Below are positions 57,101 to 64,000 of a stretch of DNA of 64,000 nt, piece after piece. This DNA is from Blautia sp. GTDB lineage: Bacteria; Bacillota; Clostridia; Lachnospirales; Lachnospiraceae. Where the stretch lies: assembly GCA_017475035.1 (NCBI GenBank), contig JAFVGK010000033.1:49378-113377 (forward strand), written 5' to 3'. A program made the translations under genes and the position numbers. Position 1 is the stretch's first letter. Each line of letters starts with the position of its first letter. Below the pieces are notes generated by a model. That model saw nothing but the letters and a program-made list of their open reading frames with translations. It was not told where the DNA came from and did not search any database.

Positions 57101-58574
57101 TGATCAACAAGGTTTTTCAATAAGAAATATAACTGCCTGCAAAGAATATAAGACGACAGATCCTACATATTTGGAATATATGAAGAGTGGAACAGGACCT
57201 TATACAGATTTTCTGCAAAACCGGCTTCAAAAGATACAGATGGAACTGGCCTTATCTGAATCTGCCATTTCTGGATTTGAGCAGAAAATTCAAGAGAATG
57301 AACAGGCTGAAGAATTGCTAAGGATAGAAATACAACAATTAGATGCTAAAACTGAAGCACTTGACGCAGATGTAAATCGTGATAATGAGCAAGCTCTTGA
57401 AAATATCAAAACCAAATTTGAACTATCTGATGAAATGATTTTGGGAGAATGGGTAAAGAGATATCATGCAGTATTTGACAAATGTGAGTTGGAAGTCGAA
57501 AGGTTGAAATCGCAGAGTTTAGTTGCTTTTGAAAGGAAGTCATTGTCAGAGTATAAAGCGACTATTAAACGTAAAACCCCAATAGTAGAAAGATGTGCAA
57601 GAGCAGTTCAGACATTTGAAAAAATGCCTTCCCTCAGTTCTTTTGTTGAGCATGGTATACGTAGTAACATCCAACATATCAGTAAATTCTTCAAGTGGAT
57701 GCACCATTCGGGAGAGTTTGAACGGTTGGATATTGATGAGAATGGTATTTATGCTGTAAGGGGACTCGATAATCAAGAGGTAAGGACGTATGAGATGAGT
57801 ACCGGACAACGTTCTACGATCGCAATGGCTGTAATGTTTGCCTTACATATGGCAGCACCGGATGCACCTCAGTTCCTTCTTTTGGACGAGCCGCTTGCTA
57901 CCATGGATGATACCCAGGTATTAAATGTCCTGGATATTTTGAAATCTATGGCATATCAAAACACACAGATCTTTTTTACCACCGCGAATGGTATCATGAT
58001 TGATTTGTTTAAAAAGTGTTTCAAAGATACGCCCTTTGATTATAAGGAGTACGAATTTATAAAACGCGTAAACCGTCCATCAGAAATAAAAGAATCCAGT
58101 GTAAATGACACAAAAACTATAGAAGAACTTACCTTGGAGGATTTGACTTTGGATTTCCACCAGTTTGCACAAATACGTGAGATGCTGCGACGTAATCAAG
58201 AGAAATTGGTTGCAAAAGAAGACTGGGAAAGCTTAGATGCAAATGGAGATGCTGAAGGAGAATTATCGGACAGTCAGAGTTGCTCGAATACGGAGAATGA
58301 ATCTACTGATAATTTCTTCTCGATCTTGACGGTGGAGGAAAGAAAACTGCTGTTGATTCTATTAAAAGATGATGGTCGAAGCTCATCTCAGTTGAAAAAG
58401 GCACTCAGCGTATATCCAACATTCCAAATGATGTTTGAGACTATTAACGAAAAGGCTGTTGATTTCTTTGGAGAAACGGTTGTCGAAAATGATGATGAAC
58501 TTCCCTGGCTTGATGATGAATACAAAAAAGAACTTGGACTGCAGTATGCCTTATTTGCTACAATCAGTGAATAA
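54192..58574 (+). CDS. Rad50/SMC-like ATPase with C-terminal TerB-C-like domain
   Basis: A 1460-residue cytoplasmic protein. About 460 N-terminal residues are unrecognised and helical. The ABC-type head has Walker A GANGSGKT at 467-474. Long coiled coils surround a zinc-hook Cys865-Pro-Leu-Cys868. The signature is STGQRS near 1203 and Walker B is FLLLDEP with Asp1232-Glu1233. A linker at about 1310-1340 contains QIREMLRRNQEKLVAKEDWE, and a TerB-C-like domain (INEKAVDFFGETVV, then EYKKELGLQ) ends the protein. This hybrid of a DNA-tethering ATPase and a Ter-system domain suggests sensing or processing of DNA. ATG 54192 has GGGAGG nine bases before. Confidence 0.87.
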   Translation: MEYYLTGKGQEASEMADKVITNVLQECSRQLYGFTRSEFDSIIEYDIMNILAFYYSEMNAQQKMFILEAVQNEFNLADLEDTIENLVMFADDELYIPLSCKLMDQLGDSRVTIIVYQTLFKYSTDMVIENWDQDNSYSNYLVLMNAAYFDALANKLHVRDSCIASMEEYYGYESFDDFTESLYEKHLDDLSWDEDVDLDLLDEMISESKRNSSFEKGIKEEFFDVIEVIKNIRKEHTQVSLVKEEKDGFERIVQKTGIRERKCINIQGFECHFCEAKASDEEYVIVFQHETRIHEIIDDENAWAGFQRELYKEDIRQNTSRTVVYIVYILDNDSDNIPIQVIESNKTYGRKYVFTEDETITFINGIVKTSNEDIGSISPVQEWDRILREEHLTACLTEPYTAKKVEGYLSGSRFDADYAQEDDYSFSMKESVVPQVKWVKSLDTTGFRGFCFADKTMQFGQINLFYGANGSGKTSVLEAIEYALTAEVRRIKDFKVKLPSGMYPEISVYDREAGIHTFTPGFSKKNCKEIERVWYGVPIGRTKTTLNDNFNRFNAFDSEAAYKFIHESDNSEDSFSTMFGNLMFGETVVDHEKKWQRFKKAFNDRYTELRSELSEARSMVEYYEQSLAQKSDDSKSDEIERGIEDLRLIIQVKLPNSPFDRYPKVLEEMAIVRKYIETLLSNNFETETFATIAARIAEIKRNNLLYAKQKRKKAEQITQLTEDNGTQKQKIFAEREKQTGIRQRLERVNTDIRNWSIVQDVLGHEDTIKLAMDLVDELTEVERELYFISQIEQRTAVINFLKLDSYDTLSSSKRRQYENELEKARTQKQQLENQYNEAKKAFGEREQQAMELRKIGKMLLIDAKCPLCGHEYSSTQQLIDIIDNAVVVDDSMDVLISKIQKVARRIMDLEKMLDREKLIAKAKAELMMLKDKVPMIKKCGTDYKRLYAYLSSKVEKEKRKDEIIEQQTALDQQGFSIRNITACKEYKTTDPTYLEYMKSGTGPYTDFLQNRLQKIQMELALSESAISGFEQKIQENEQAEELLRIEIQQLDAKTEALDADVNRDNEQALENIKTKFELSDEMILGEWVKRYHAVFDKCELEVERLKSQSLVAFERKSLSEYKATIKRKTPIVERCARAVQTFEKMPSLSSFVEHGIRSNIQHISKFFKWMHHSGEFERLDIDENGIYAVRGLDNQEVRTYEMSTGQRSTIAMAVMFALHMAAPDAPQFLLLDEPLATMDDTQVLNVLDILKSMAYQNTQIFFTTANGIMIDLFKKCFKDTPFDYKEYEFIKRVNRPSEIKESSVNDTKTIEELTLEDLTLDFHQFAQIREMLRRNQEKLVAKEDWESLDANGDAEGELSDSQSCSNTENESTDNFFSILTVEERKLLLILLKDDGRSSSQLKKALSVYPTFQMMFETINEKAVDFFGETVVENDDELPWLDDEYKKELGLQYALFATISE

Positions 58575-58593
58575 AAGAAATGGAGGGTGATTC

Positions 58594-59925
58594 ATGGAAA
58601 AGAGAATTCCAAAAAAAACATATCGGAATATTATGAATTCTCTTGGAGGAGGTACTGTACCAAGGGAGGGTCTGGGTTATATCGCAGTAGGCAGAGAACA
58701 GGAGATAGATTCTTTCATTCGTGATACTGAGATTATTCAGGATGGCGGGGCAACATTTCGGTTTGTTGTTGGTGATTATGGTAGCGGAAAAACTTTTTTA
58801 TTACAGACAATCAAAGAATATTGTGTGAAAAATGATTTTATTGTAGCGGAGGTTGATTTATCTCCGGATAGAAGTCTAATCGGGAACTCGACGAGGAAGA
58901 AGGGGTTAGCAACTTATCGCGAGCTTATGTCAAATGTTTCAAATAAGGTGAACCAAACTGGTGCAGCTCTTGCGAAAGTACTTCAATCATGGGTAAATAC
59001 GATATTTGTTCGTGCCGCAAAAGAGTTTTCGAAGAATCCCAGAGGTGAGACGAACTTAGAGCGGATTGCAGAAACATTAATGTCTCAGGATTGCGTAAAG
59101 TTACAGTCTTTGACATATGGGTTTGAATTCTCGAAAGCTCTTAAACTATTTTGGATATCAAGTAGAACTTCTGATTTAAACGAGAAACTAACAGGACAAG
59201 AATCAGTTCTTCGATGGTTCAGAGGAGATTTTCATAACAATCAGGAATCTAAAAAAGCATTAGGGATAAACGCAACCGTTCAAGATGATAACTGGTTTGA
59301 TTACATCATTCTGTGGGCACAGTTCTTTGTTATGGCTGGATATAAAGGCTTTATTATTCTTATTGATGAGCTTGCTTATATCTGCAATACAGCAAATAGT
59401 ATTACAAGACAGAACAATTATGAAAAAATATTAATGATGTATAATTCTGCCCTTCAAGGGAAAGCGGAGTATCTTGGTATTATTATGGGAGGAATACCAA
59501 AGAGTATCTATGATAAGAAACGTGGCATTTTTAGTTACGAGGCCATGAGATCCAGGCTTTCTACAGGAACTTATCAGGATCCAAGCATCGTTAATATGAT
59601 GACTCCTATCATTAAAGTGCGTCCCTTGACAAAAGAGGAAATGTTTGTTCTTCTGGAAAAGTTAGCAGATATTCATTCTAAGTTGTATGAGTATAGAATG
59701 ATAATCACTGAATCTGAAATAGTAGATTTTGTTAAATTGGCATACTTAAAGCGAGAAACCTGTTTTATTACGCCGCGTACTATGATTCGTGATTTTATTC
59801 AGATTTTGGATGTAAAAAAGCAAAATCCTAACAAAGAAATACATGAGATTCTTGCGGCTTACAAATTTGCTGTTGATGAAGAAACTAGCTATGAAGAAAC
59901 TGGTGATGAGGGACATAGTGAATGA
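58594..59925 (+). CDS. BrxD/DUF2791-type ATP-binding protein, copy 1
   Basis: A 443-residue P-loop ATPase of the BREX BrxD (DUF2791) type. Walker A GDYGSGKT is at residues 60-67 and Walker B FIILIDELAYI has Asp258-Glu259. The conserved N-terminal block GGGTVPREGLGYIAVGRE matches this family. ATG has TGGAGGGTGA upstream and follows the Rad50-like gene by 19 bp. Its stop overlaps the next start by ATGA. It probably works with the Rad50-like protein or BrxL to handle DNA. Confidence 0.87.
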   Translation: MEKRIPKKTYRNIMNSLGGGTVPREGLGYIAVGREQEIDSFIRDTEIIQDGGATFRFVVGDYGSGKTFLLQTIKEYCVKNDFIVAEVDLSPDRSLIGNSTRKKGLATYRELMSNVSNKVNQTGAALAKVLQSWVNTIFVRAAKEFSKNPRGETNLERIAETLMSQDCVKLQSLTYGFEFSKALKLFWISSRTSDLNEKLTGQESVLRWFRGDFHNNQESKKALGINATVQDDNWFDYIILWAQFFVMAGYKGFIILIDELAYICNTANSITRQNNYEKILMMYNSALQGKAEYLGIIMGGIPKSIYDKKRGIFSYEAMRSRLSTGTYQDPSIVNMMTPIIKVRPLTKEEMFVLLEKLADIHSKLYEYRMIITESEIVDFVKLAYLKRETCFITPRTMIRDFIQILDVKKQNPNKEIHEILAAYKFAVDEETSYEETGDEGHSE

Positions 59926-61583
59926 AGATAAGGGATCTGAAAATATCTGCCAGAGCAAGGGGGTGTTTGATCAATGCAGGGTATTCAACAGTTGAAGAAA
60001 TTGTAAATCTTCCAGATAATGGTTTATCAGGAATCCATAATCTCAATGGTAAATGTGCAAAGGAGATCAAGGATGTAATTACTGAATACAATAGGGATAT
60101 AGAGCCAGAAACTGACTTTACATTGGATCTTCATAAAGTAGCAAAGATTCGAGAAATTCTCCGTCACAATCAGGAAAAGCTTGTTGCAAGAGATGACTGG
60201 GATATCATGGATGAATATGAAGACTATGAAGGATTATCCGTGAAACGTCATAGTGTCCAGGAAACACAGATTAAAATATATCGGAATATTATGCATTCCC
60301 TCGGTGGAGGAACTGTCCCAAGGGGAGGTTTGGGATATATTACAGTTGTACGTGCACAAGAAATAGATTCTCTCCTTCGTGATAATGAGAGTATTCAGAA
60401 CGGTGGAGCAACATTCAAATTTGTTGTCGGTGACCATGGTAGTGGAAAAACATTTTTACTGCAAATGATCAAAGAAAACTACATAAAAAATGGTTTTATT
60501 GTCACTGAAGTGGATTTATCTTCAGACAGAAACCTAATAGGTGATGCGACAAATAAGAAGGGATTGGCAACTTATCGCGAGCTTATGTCAAATGTTTCAA
60601 ATAAGGTGAACCAAACTGGTGCAGCTCTTGCGAAAGTAATTGAATCATGGGTAAAAACGTTATTTGTTCGTGCCGCAAAAGAGTTAACGAAGAATCCCAG
60701 AGGTGAGACGAACTTAGAGCGGATTGCAGAAACATTAATGCTTCATGATTGTACAAAGTTACAATCTTTGGCATATGGGTTTGAATTTTCGCAGGCTCTT
60801 AAACTTTTTTGGAAAGCAAGTAGAACATCTGATCTAAACAAGAAGCTGACTTTGCAGGAATCTGTGCTTCATTGGTTATTGGGAGGCTATTATACTAACC
60901 AAGAATCAAAGGAGGCATTAGGGATAAACGTAACTGTTCAAGATGATAACTGGTTTGATTACATCATTCTGTGGGCACAGTTCTTTGTAATGGCTGGCTA
61001 TAAAGGGTTTATTATTCTTATTGATGAGCTTGCTTATATCTGCAATACAGCAAACAGTATTATAAGAAAGATCAATTATGAAAAATTATTAATGATGTAT
61101 AATTCTGTTCTTCAAGGGAAAGCGGAATATCTTGGTATTATTATGGGAGGAATACCAAAGAATATCTATGATAAGAAACGTGGAATTTTTAGTAATGAGG
61201 CTATGAGATCCAAGCTTTCTACAGAAACTTTTCAGGATCCAGGCATCGTCAATATGATGACTTCTTTCATTAAGGTGAGTCCTTTAACTAAAGAGGAAAT
61301 GTTTGTTCTTCTGGAAAAGATGGCAGAAATTCATTCTCGGTTATATTATTATAGTATAATAATCACAGAATTTGAAATAATAGATTTTATTAAATTAGCA
61401 TACTTAAAGCGAGAAACCTCTTTTATTACGCCACGTACTTTGATTCGTGATTTTATTCAGTTATTGGATGTAAAAAAGCAAAATCCGGACAAAGAAATAC
61501 ATGAGATTCTGGCTGCTTACAAATTTATTGTTGATGAAGAAACCAGCTATGAAGAAACTGGTGATGAAGGACATAATGAATGA
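59922..61583 (+). CDS. Fusion of RNA-polymerase alpha-CTD-like module and BrxD/DUF2791 ATPase, copy 2
   Basis: A 553-residue protein. Residues 1-55 (MKIRDLKISARARGCLINAG, then LNGKCAKEIKDVI) resemble an alpha-subunit C-terminal domain (helix-hairpin-helix). Residues 60-90 carry IREILRHNQEKLVARDDWD, which matches the linker near the end of the Rad50-like protein. From about residue 115 it is a second BrxD-like ATPase, strongly similar to copy 1. Walker A is GDHGSGKT (residues 170-177) and Walker B FIILIDELAYI. The N-terminus is near-identical to that of the next gene. So it arose by tandem duplication with loss of the TerB-C part. ATGA overlaps on both sides indicate coupled translation. Confidence 0.85.
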   Translation: MKIRDLKISARARGCLINAGYSTVEEIVNLPDNGLSGIHNLNGKCAKEIKDVITEYNRDIEPETDFTLDLHKVAKIREILRHNQEKLVARDDWDIMDEYEDYEGLSVKRHSVQETQIKIYRNIMHSLGGGTVPRGGLGYITVVRAQEIDSLLRDNESIQNGGATFKFVVGDHGSGKTFLLQMIKENYIKNGFIVTEVDLSSDRNLIGDATNKKGLATYRELMSNVSNKVNQTGAALAKVIESWVKTLFVRAAKELTKNPRGETNLERIAETLMLHDCTKLQSLAYGFEFSQALKLFWKASRTSDLNKKLTLQESVLHWLLGGYYTNQESKEALGINVTVQDDNWFDYIILWAQFFVMAGYKGFIILIDELAYICNTANSIIRKINYEKLLMMYNSVLQGKAEYLGIIMGGIPKNIYDKKRGIFSNEAMRSKLSTETFQDPGIVNMMTSFIKVSPLTKEEMFVLLEKMAEIHSRLYYYSIIITEFEIIDFIKLAYLKRETSFITPRTLIRDFIQLLDVKKQNPDKEIHEILAAYKFIVDEETSYEETGDEGHNE

Positions 61584-63565
61584 AGATAAGAGATCTAAAA
61601 ATATCTGCCAGAGCAAGAGGATGTTTGATCAATGCAGGTTATACAACAATTGAAGAAATTGTTCATCTTACAGATGATGATCTATTAGAAATTCGTAATC
61701 TTAACGGTAAATGTGTAAAGGAAATCCGGAATATAATTACTGAATGTTTGGTTAAATCATTTGAGGATCTCGGACTCTCAGTTGGTACCTATATTTGTCT
61801 GAGAAAAGCAGGAATAAAAAGAATAGAAGAACTCTGTGATCGAACTGCTGAAGACATAATTAAAATCAAAAACATTGGTAGAAAAAGACTAGAGGAAATA
61901 GTTGCAAAACTAAAGGAATATCATCTGAAACTTAAAAGTGTTGTTGATGACGAAAATGAAGAAAAATCCCAGAGTTATATGGATGAAACTATAGAGAAAA
62001 TGGAATTATCTGTAAGATCCTGTAATTGCTTAATGCGTGCAGGAATCTACACGTTGGGACAACTATGTGAACTAACTTCGGAAGAAATGATGAAGATACG
62101 TTATCTGGATCTAAAAATGCTAGAAGAAATACTTCGAAAAATGAAGGAATATGGGGCAGGGTTAAAAGAACCAAAAGATGAAACTCAAAAGAATGTATTA
62201 AAATGGTATCGAAAAGCAGCGGAGCAGGGAAACACATTTGCACAAAAAATTCTTGGAGAAATGTATTATTTTGGAAACGGAGTTGCCCAAGATTATGCAG
62301 AAGCATTAAGATGGTTTAAACTAGCGGCGGAACAGGGAAGTGTAGATGCTCAAGAGAATCTAGGTGATATGTATTACTACGGATATGGAGTCGATAAGGA
62401 TTATACAGAAGCTGAAAGATGGTATTGGAAAGCAGCCGAACAGGGAGATGCCACTGCGAAAGATAGACTTGGCTGTAGGTATTATCATGGAGATAGAGTT
62501 TCCCAAGATTATACAGAAGCAGTAAAATGGTTCCGTAAAGCGGCGAAACAAGGGTGTGGGTCTGCGCAAAAAAATCTTGGTGGTATGTATTATTATGGGT
62601 ATGGAGTTTCCCAAGATTATACAAAAGCAGTAAAATGGTTCCGTAAAGCGGCAGAGCAAGGATATGCGTCTGCGCAAAATAATCTTGGTGATATGTATTG
62701 TAATGGATTTGGAGTTATCCAAGATTATACAGAAGCAGTAAAATGGTTCCGTAAAGCAGCTGAACAGGGAAGTGTAGATGCTCAAGAGAATCTAGGTGAT
62801 ATGTATTACTATGGACATGGAGTCGAAAAGGATTATATAGAAGCGGAAAGATGTTATCGGAAAGCGGCGAAGGAAGGGAATGCCGCTACGAAATGTAGAC
62901 TTGGTTGTAGGTATTATCATGGAGATAGAGTTTCCCAGAATTATACAGAAGCAGTAAAATGGTTCCGTAAAGCGGCGTACAAAGGGAATGAATCTGCGCA
63001 ATGTATGCTTGGTTTAATGTATATGAAAGGGTGCGGAGTTCCTCAAGATGATGCAGAAGCAGTAAAATGGTTCCGTAGGGCAGTGGATTATGGAAATCCG
63101 TTAGGTCAGGTGGTACTTGGATGTTGTTATCTATATGGATTTGGAGTCGACATAGATTACTTGGAAGCAGAAAAATGGTTCCGGAAAGCGGCGGAACAGG
63201 GAAATGCAAACGCTCAATATTATCTTGGAAACATTTATATTTCTGGTAATGGAGTTGCCCAGGATTATACAGAAGCAGTAAAATGGTACCGAAAAGCAGC
63301 AGAACAAGAGAACGTAGCTGCTCAAAATAATCTTGGAGTTATGTATGAGAGAGGATATGGAGTTTCTCAAGATTACACAGAAGCAGTAAAATGGTATCAA
63401 AAAGCAGCAGAGCAGGGAGATGCAATAGCACAATACAACTTTGGATTAATGTATGAAAATGGTATAGGTGTAGAAAAGGATATTGAACAGGCGAAAAGGT
63501 GGTTTATACTCGCAGCAAGTCAAGGAAATGAAGATGCAGAGAAGAGCCTGAAAGTGATAACATAG
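61580..63565 (+). CDS. Alpha-CTD-like repeats plus twelve Sel1 repeats
   Basis: A 661-residue soluble protein without signal peptide. Three helix-hairpin-helix modules like the RNA-polymerase alpha CTD lie at about residues 1-55, 57-112 and 132-190. The third (MELSVRSCNCLMRAGI, then EMMKIRYL) is closest to true RpoA. From about residue 215, twelve 36-residue Sel1/TPR-like repeats follow (motif AxxxLGxMYYxGxGVxxDYxEA). Units 2-3 and 6-7 are near-identical. Sel1 arrays bind proteins, and the alpha-CTD-like part could contact DNA or transcription factors. It is translationally coupled to the BrxD copy 2. No such combination is known to me. Confidence 0.82.
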   Translation: MKIRDLKISARARGCLINAGYTTIEEIVHLTDDDLLEIRNLNGKCVKEIRNIITECLVKSFEDLGLSVGTYICLRKAGIKRIEELCDRTAEDIIKIKNIGRKRLEEIVAKLKEYHLKLKSVVDDENEEKSQSYMDETIEKMELSVRSCNCLMRAGIYTLGQLCELTSEEMMKIRYLDLKMLEEILRKMKEYGAGLKEPKDETQKNVLKWYRKAAEQGNTFAQKILGEMYYFGNGVAQDYAEALRWFKLAAEQGSVDAQENLGDMYYYGYGVDKDYTEAERWYWKAAEQGDATAKDRLGCRYYHGDRVSQDYTEAVKWFRKAAKQGCGSAQKNLGGMYYYGYGVSQDYTKAVKWFRKAAEQGYASAQNNLGDMYCNGFGVIQDYTEAVKWFRKAAEQGSVDAQENLGDMYYYGHGVEKDYIEAERCYRKAAKEGNAATKCRLGCRYYHGDRVSQNYTEAVKWFRKAAYKGNESAQCMLGLMYMKGCGVPQDDAEAVKWFRRAVDYGNPLGQVVLGCCYLYGFGVDIDYLEAEKWFRKAAEQGNANAQYYLGNIYISGNGVAQDYTEAVKWYRKAAEQENVAAQNNLGVMYERGYGVSQDYTEAVKWYQKAAEQGDAIAQYNFGLMYENGIGVEKDIEQAKRWFILAASQGNEDAEKSLKVIT

Positions 63566-63616
63566 GAGGAAAAATCTTAAAAATATAGGCTTAAACACAT
63601 AAAAAGCAGAAGAATT

Positions 63617-63865
63617 ATGAATAACGAGAAAATCATCAGCAATATGAATACTTTCATTTTCCGACTGAATGAACAATTGGGAAAATGGCTTGCAGAAAAG
63701 CTACCAAAGATTACAGAGAACTGGTGGCAGGAACTTGTTCTGGATAATCTCAGCACTCTGCAGAAGGATACATTTCAGAATAATGATATCCTTGATCTAA
63801 AGGGACTTGACCTGGCTGCACTTCTTCGGGTTGTAGACAGGAATTGGTTTGTCATTACAATCTGA
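63617..63865 (+). CDS. Swt1/HEPN-like protein, short
   Basis: An 82-residue frame. MNTFIFRLNEQLGKWLAEKL then WWQELVLDNLSTLQKDTFQ, LDLAALLRVVDRNWFVI match the start of Swt1-family HEPN domains seen in BREX and Ter-type defence operons. The RNase-type RxxxxH motif is not in this frame, and the frame stops at TGA right after FVITI. A shifted frame continues NLNFEQFSTYYF to TGA at 63950, so a frameshift or natural truncation is possible. It follows the Sel1 gene by 51 bp. Confidence 0.55.
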   Translation: MNNEKIISNMNTFIFRLNEQLGKWLAEKLPKITENWWQELVLDNLSTLQKDTFQNNDILDLKGLDLAALLRVVDRNWFVITI

Positions 63866-64000
63866 ATTTTGAACAATTTTCTACGTATTATTTTTGGCGA
63901 GATAAGAAACAGCTCTTTCTAAGCAGATTAGACAATGTTAACATGATATGAGCAGTTATTAAATGCAAATAATTATACGTTATAATATTGACTTATTCGC
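63866..64000. other. Window end, AT-rich, no gene seen
   Basis: No start codon with a ribosome-binding site is visible. The AT-rich TATAATATTGACTTATTC at the very end could include a promoter for the next island gene, but this cannot be judged. Confidence 0.4.

Noticed and set aside
51937-61583. Complete known BREX type I or II system
   Set aside because: BrxL and BrxD-like proteins are present, but pglX, pglZ, brxC and brxHI are not in the window, so the label would be premature.

Overview
The window is a chromosomal segment from a member of the Clostridia, most likely a gut Lachnospiraceae-type Firmicute. The evidence is the strong AGGAGG ribosome-binding sites, TTG/GTG starts, intrinsic terminators, AgrC-type sensor kinase, YczE/YitT and TraX membrane proteins and TipAS-type MerR regulator. 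Genus and species cannot be read from the sequence. Most of the window is moderately GC-rich. From about 51.3 kb to the end the DNA is visibly AT-richer with different codon use, which suggests a horizontally acquired island.

Layout. 0-3.5 kb: polar amino-acid ABC transporter (tandem binding protein, permease, ATPase) with a DapF-fold epimerase. 4-5.5 kb: small protein plus dinB. 5.7-8.5 kb: phospholipase-D/helicase fusion on the minus strand. 8.9-19.2 kb: LacI-controlled sugar operon (aldo/keto reductase, unknown protein, two-permease ABC importer, fucI, fucU). 19.4-23.3 kb: YczE-like membrane protein, a tiny leader-peptide transcription unit, TetR and a divergent CPx-type metal P-type ATPase. 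23.5-28.1 kb: two near-identical secreted SH3-like proteins flanking a secreted Gly/Pro-rich repeat protein and a TipA-like MerR regulator. 28.4-30.6 kb: two tRNA-like RNA modules, a TROVE/Ro-like (DUF2828) protein gene with a vWA domain, and an array of 37-bp hairpin repeats. 30.9-39.9 kb: MATE exporter, DUF362 protein plus ArsP-type permease, secreted GH2 glycosidase, and a LytTR/AgrC-type two-component pair. 40-45.2 kb: small accessory genes separated by REP-like palindromes. 45.5-51.3 kb: SGNH-WYL fusion, methyltransferase overlapping a second PLD-helicase, small protein, AlkZ-related protein.

51.9 kb to the end is a compact operon: BrxL (Lon-like BREX protein), a Rad50-like ATPase ending in a TerB-C-like domain, two tandemly duplicated BrxD/DUF2791-type ATPases, a protein with three RNA-polymerase alpha-CTD-like modules plus twelve Sel1 repeats, and the start of a Swt1/HEPN-like gene. 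Three of its four junctions between the Rad50-like gene and the Sel1 gene are 4-nt ATGA overlaps or spacers of about 20 nt. I read this as an anti-phage or stress-response island related to BREX and Ter/Shango-type systems. I do not recognise it as any described type, and it continues beyond the window.

The two best candidates for new biology are this BrxL-Rad50/TerB-BrxD-alphaCTD/Sel1 island, and the tRNA-like RNA modules beside the Ro-like gene, which resemble a bacterial Y-RNA/Ro system.
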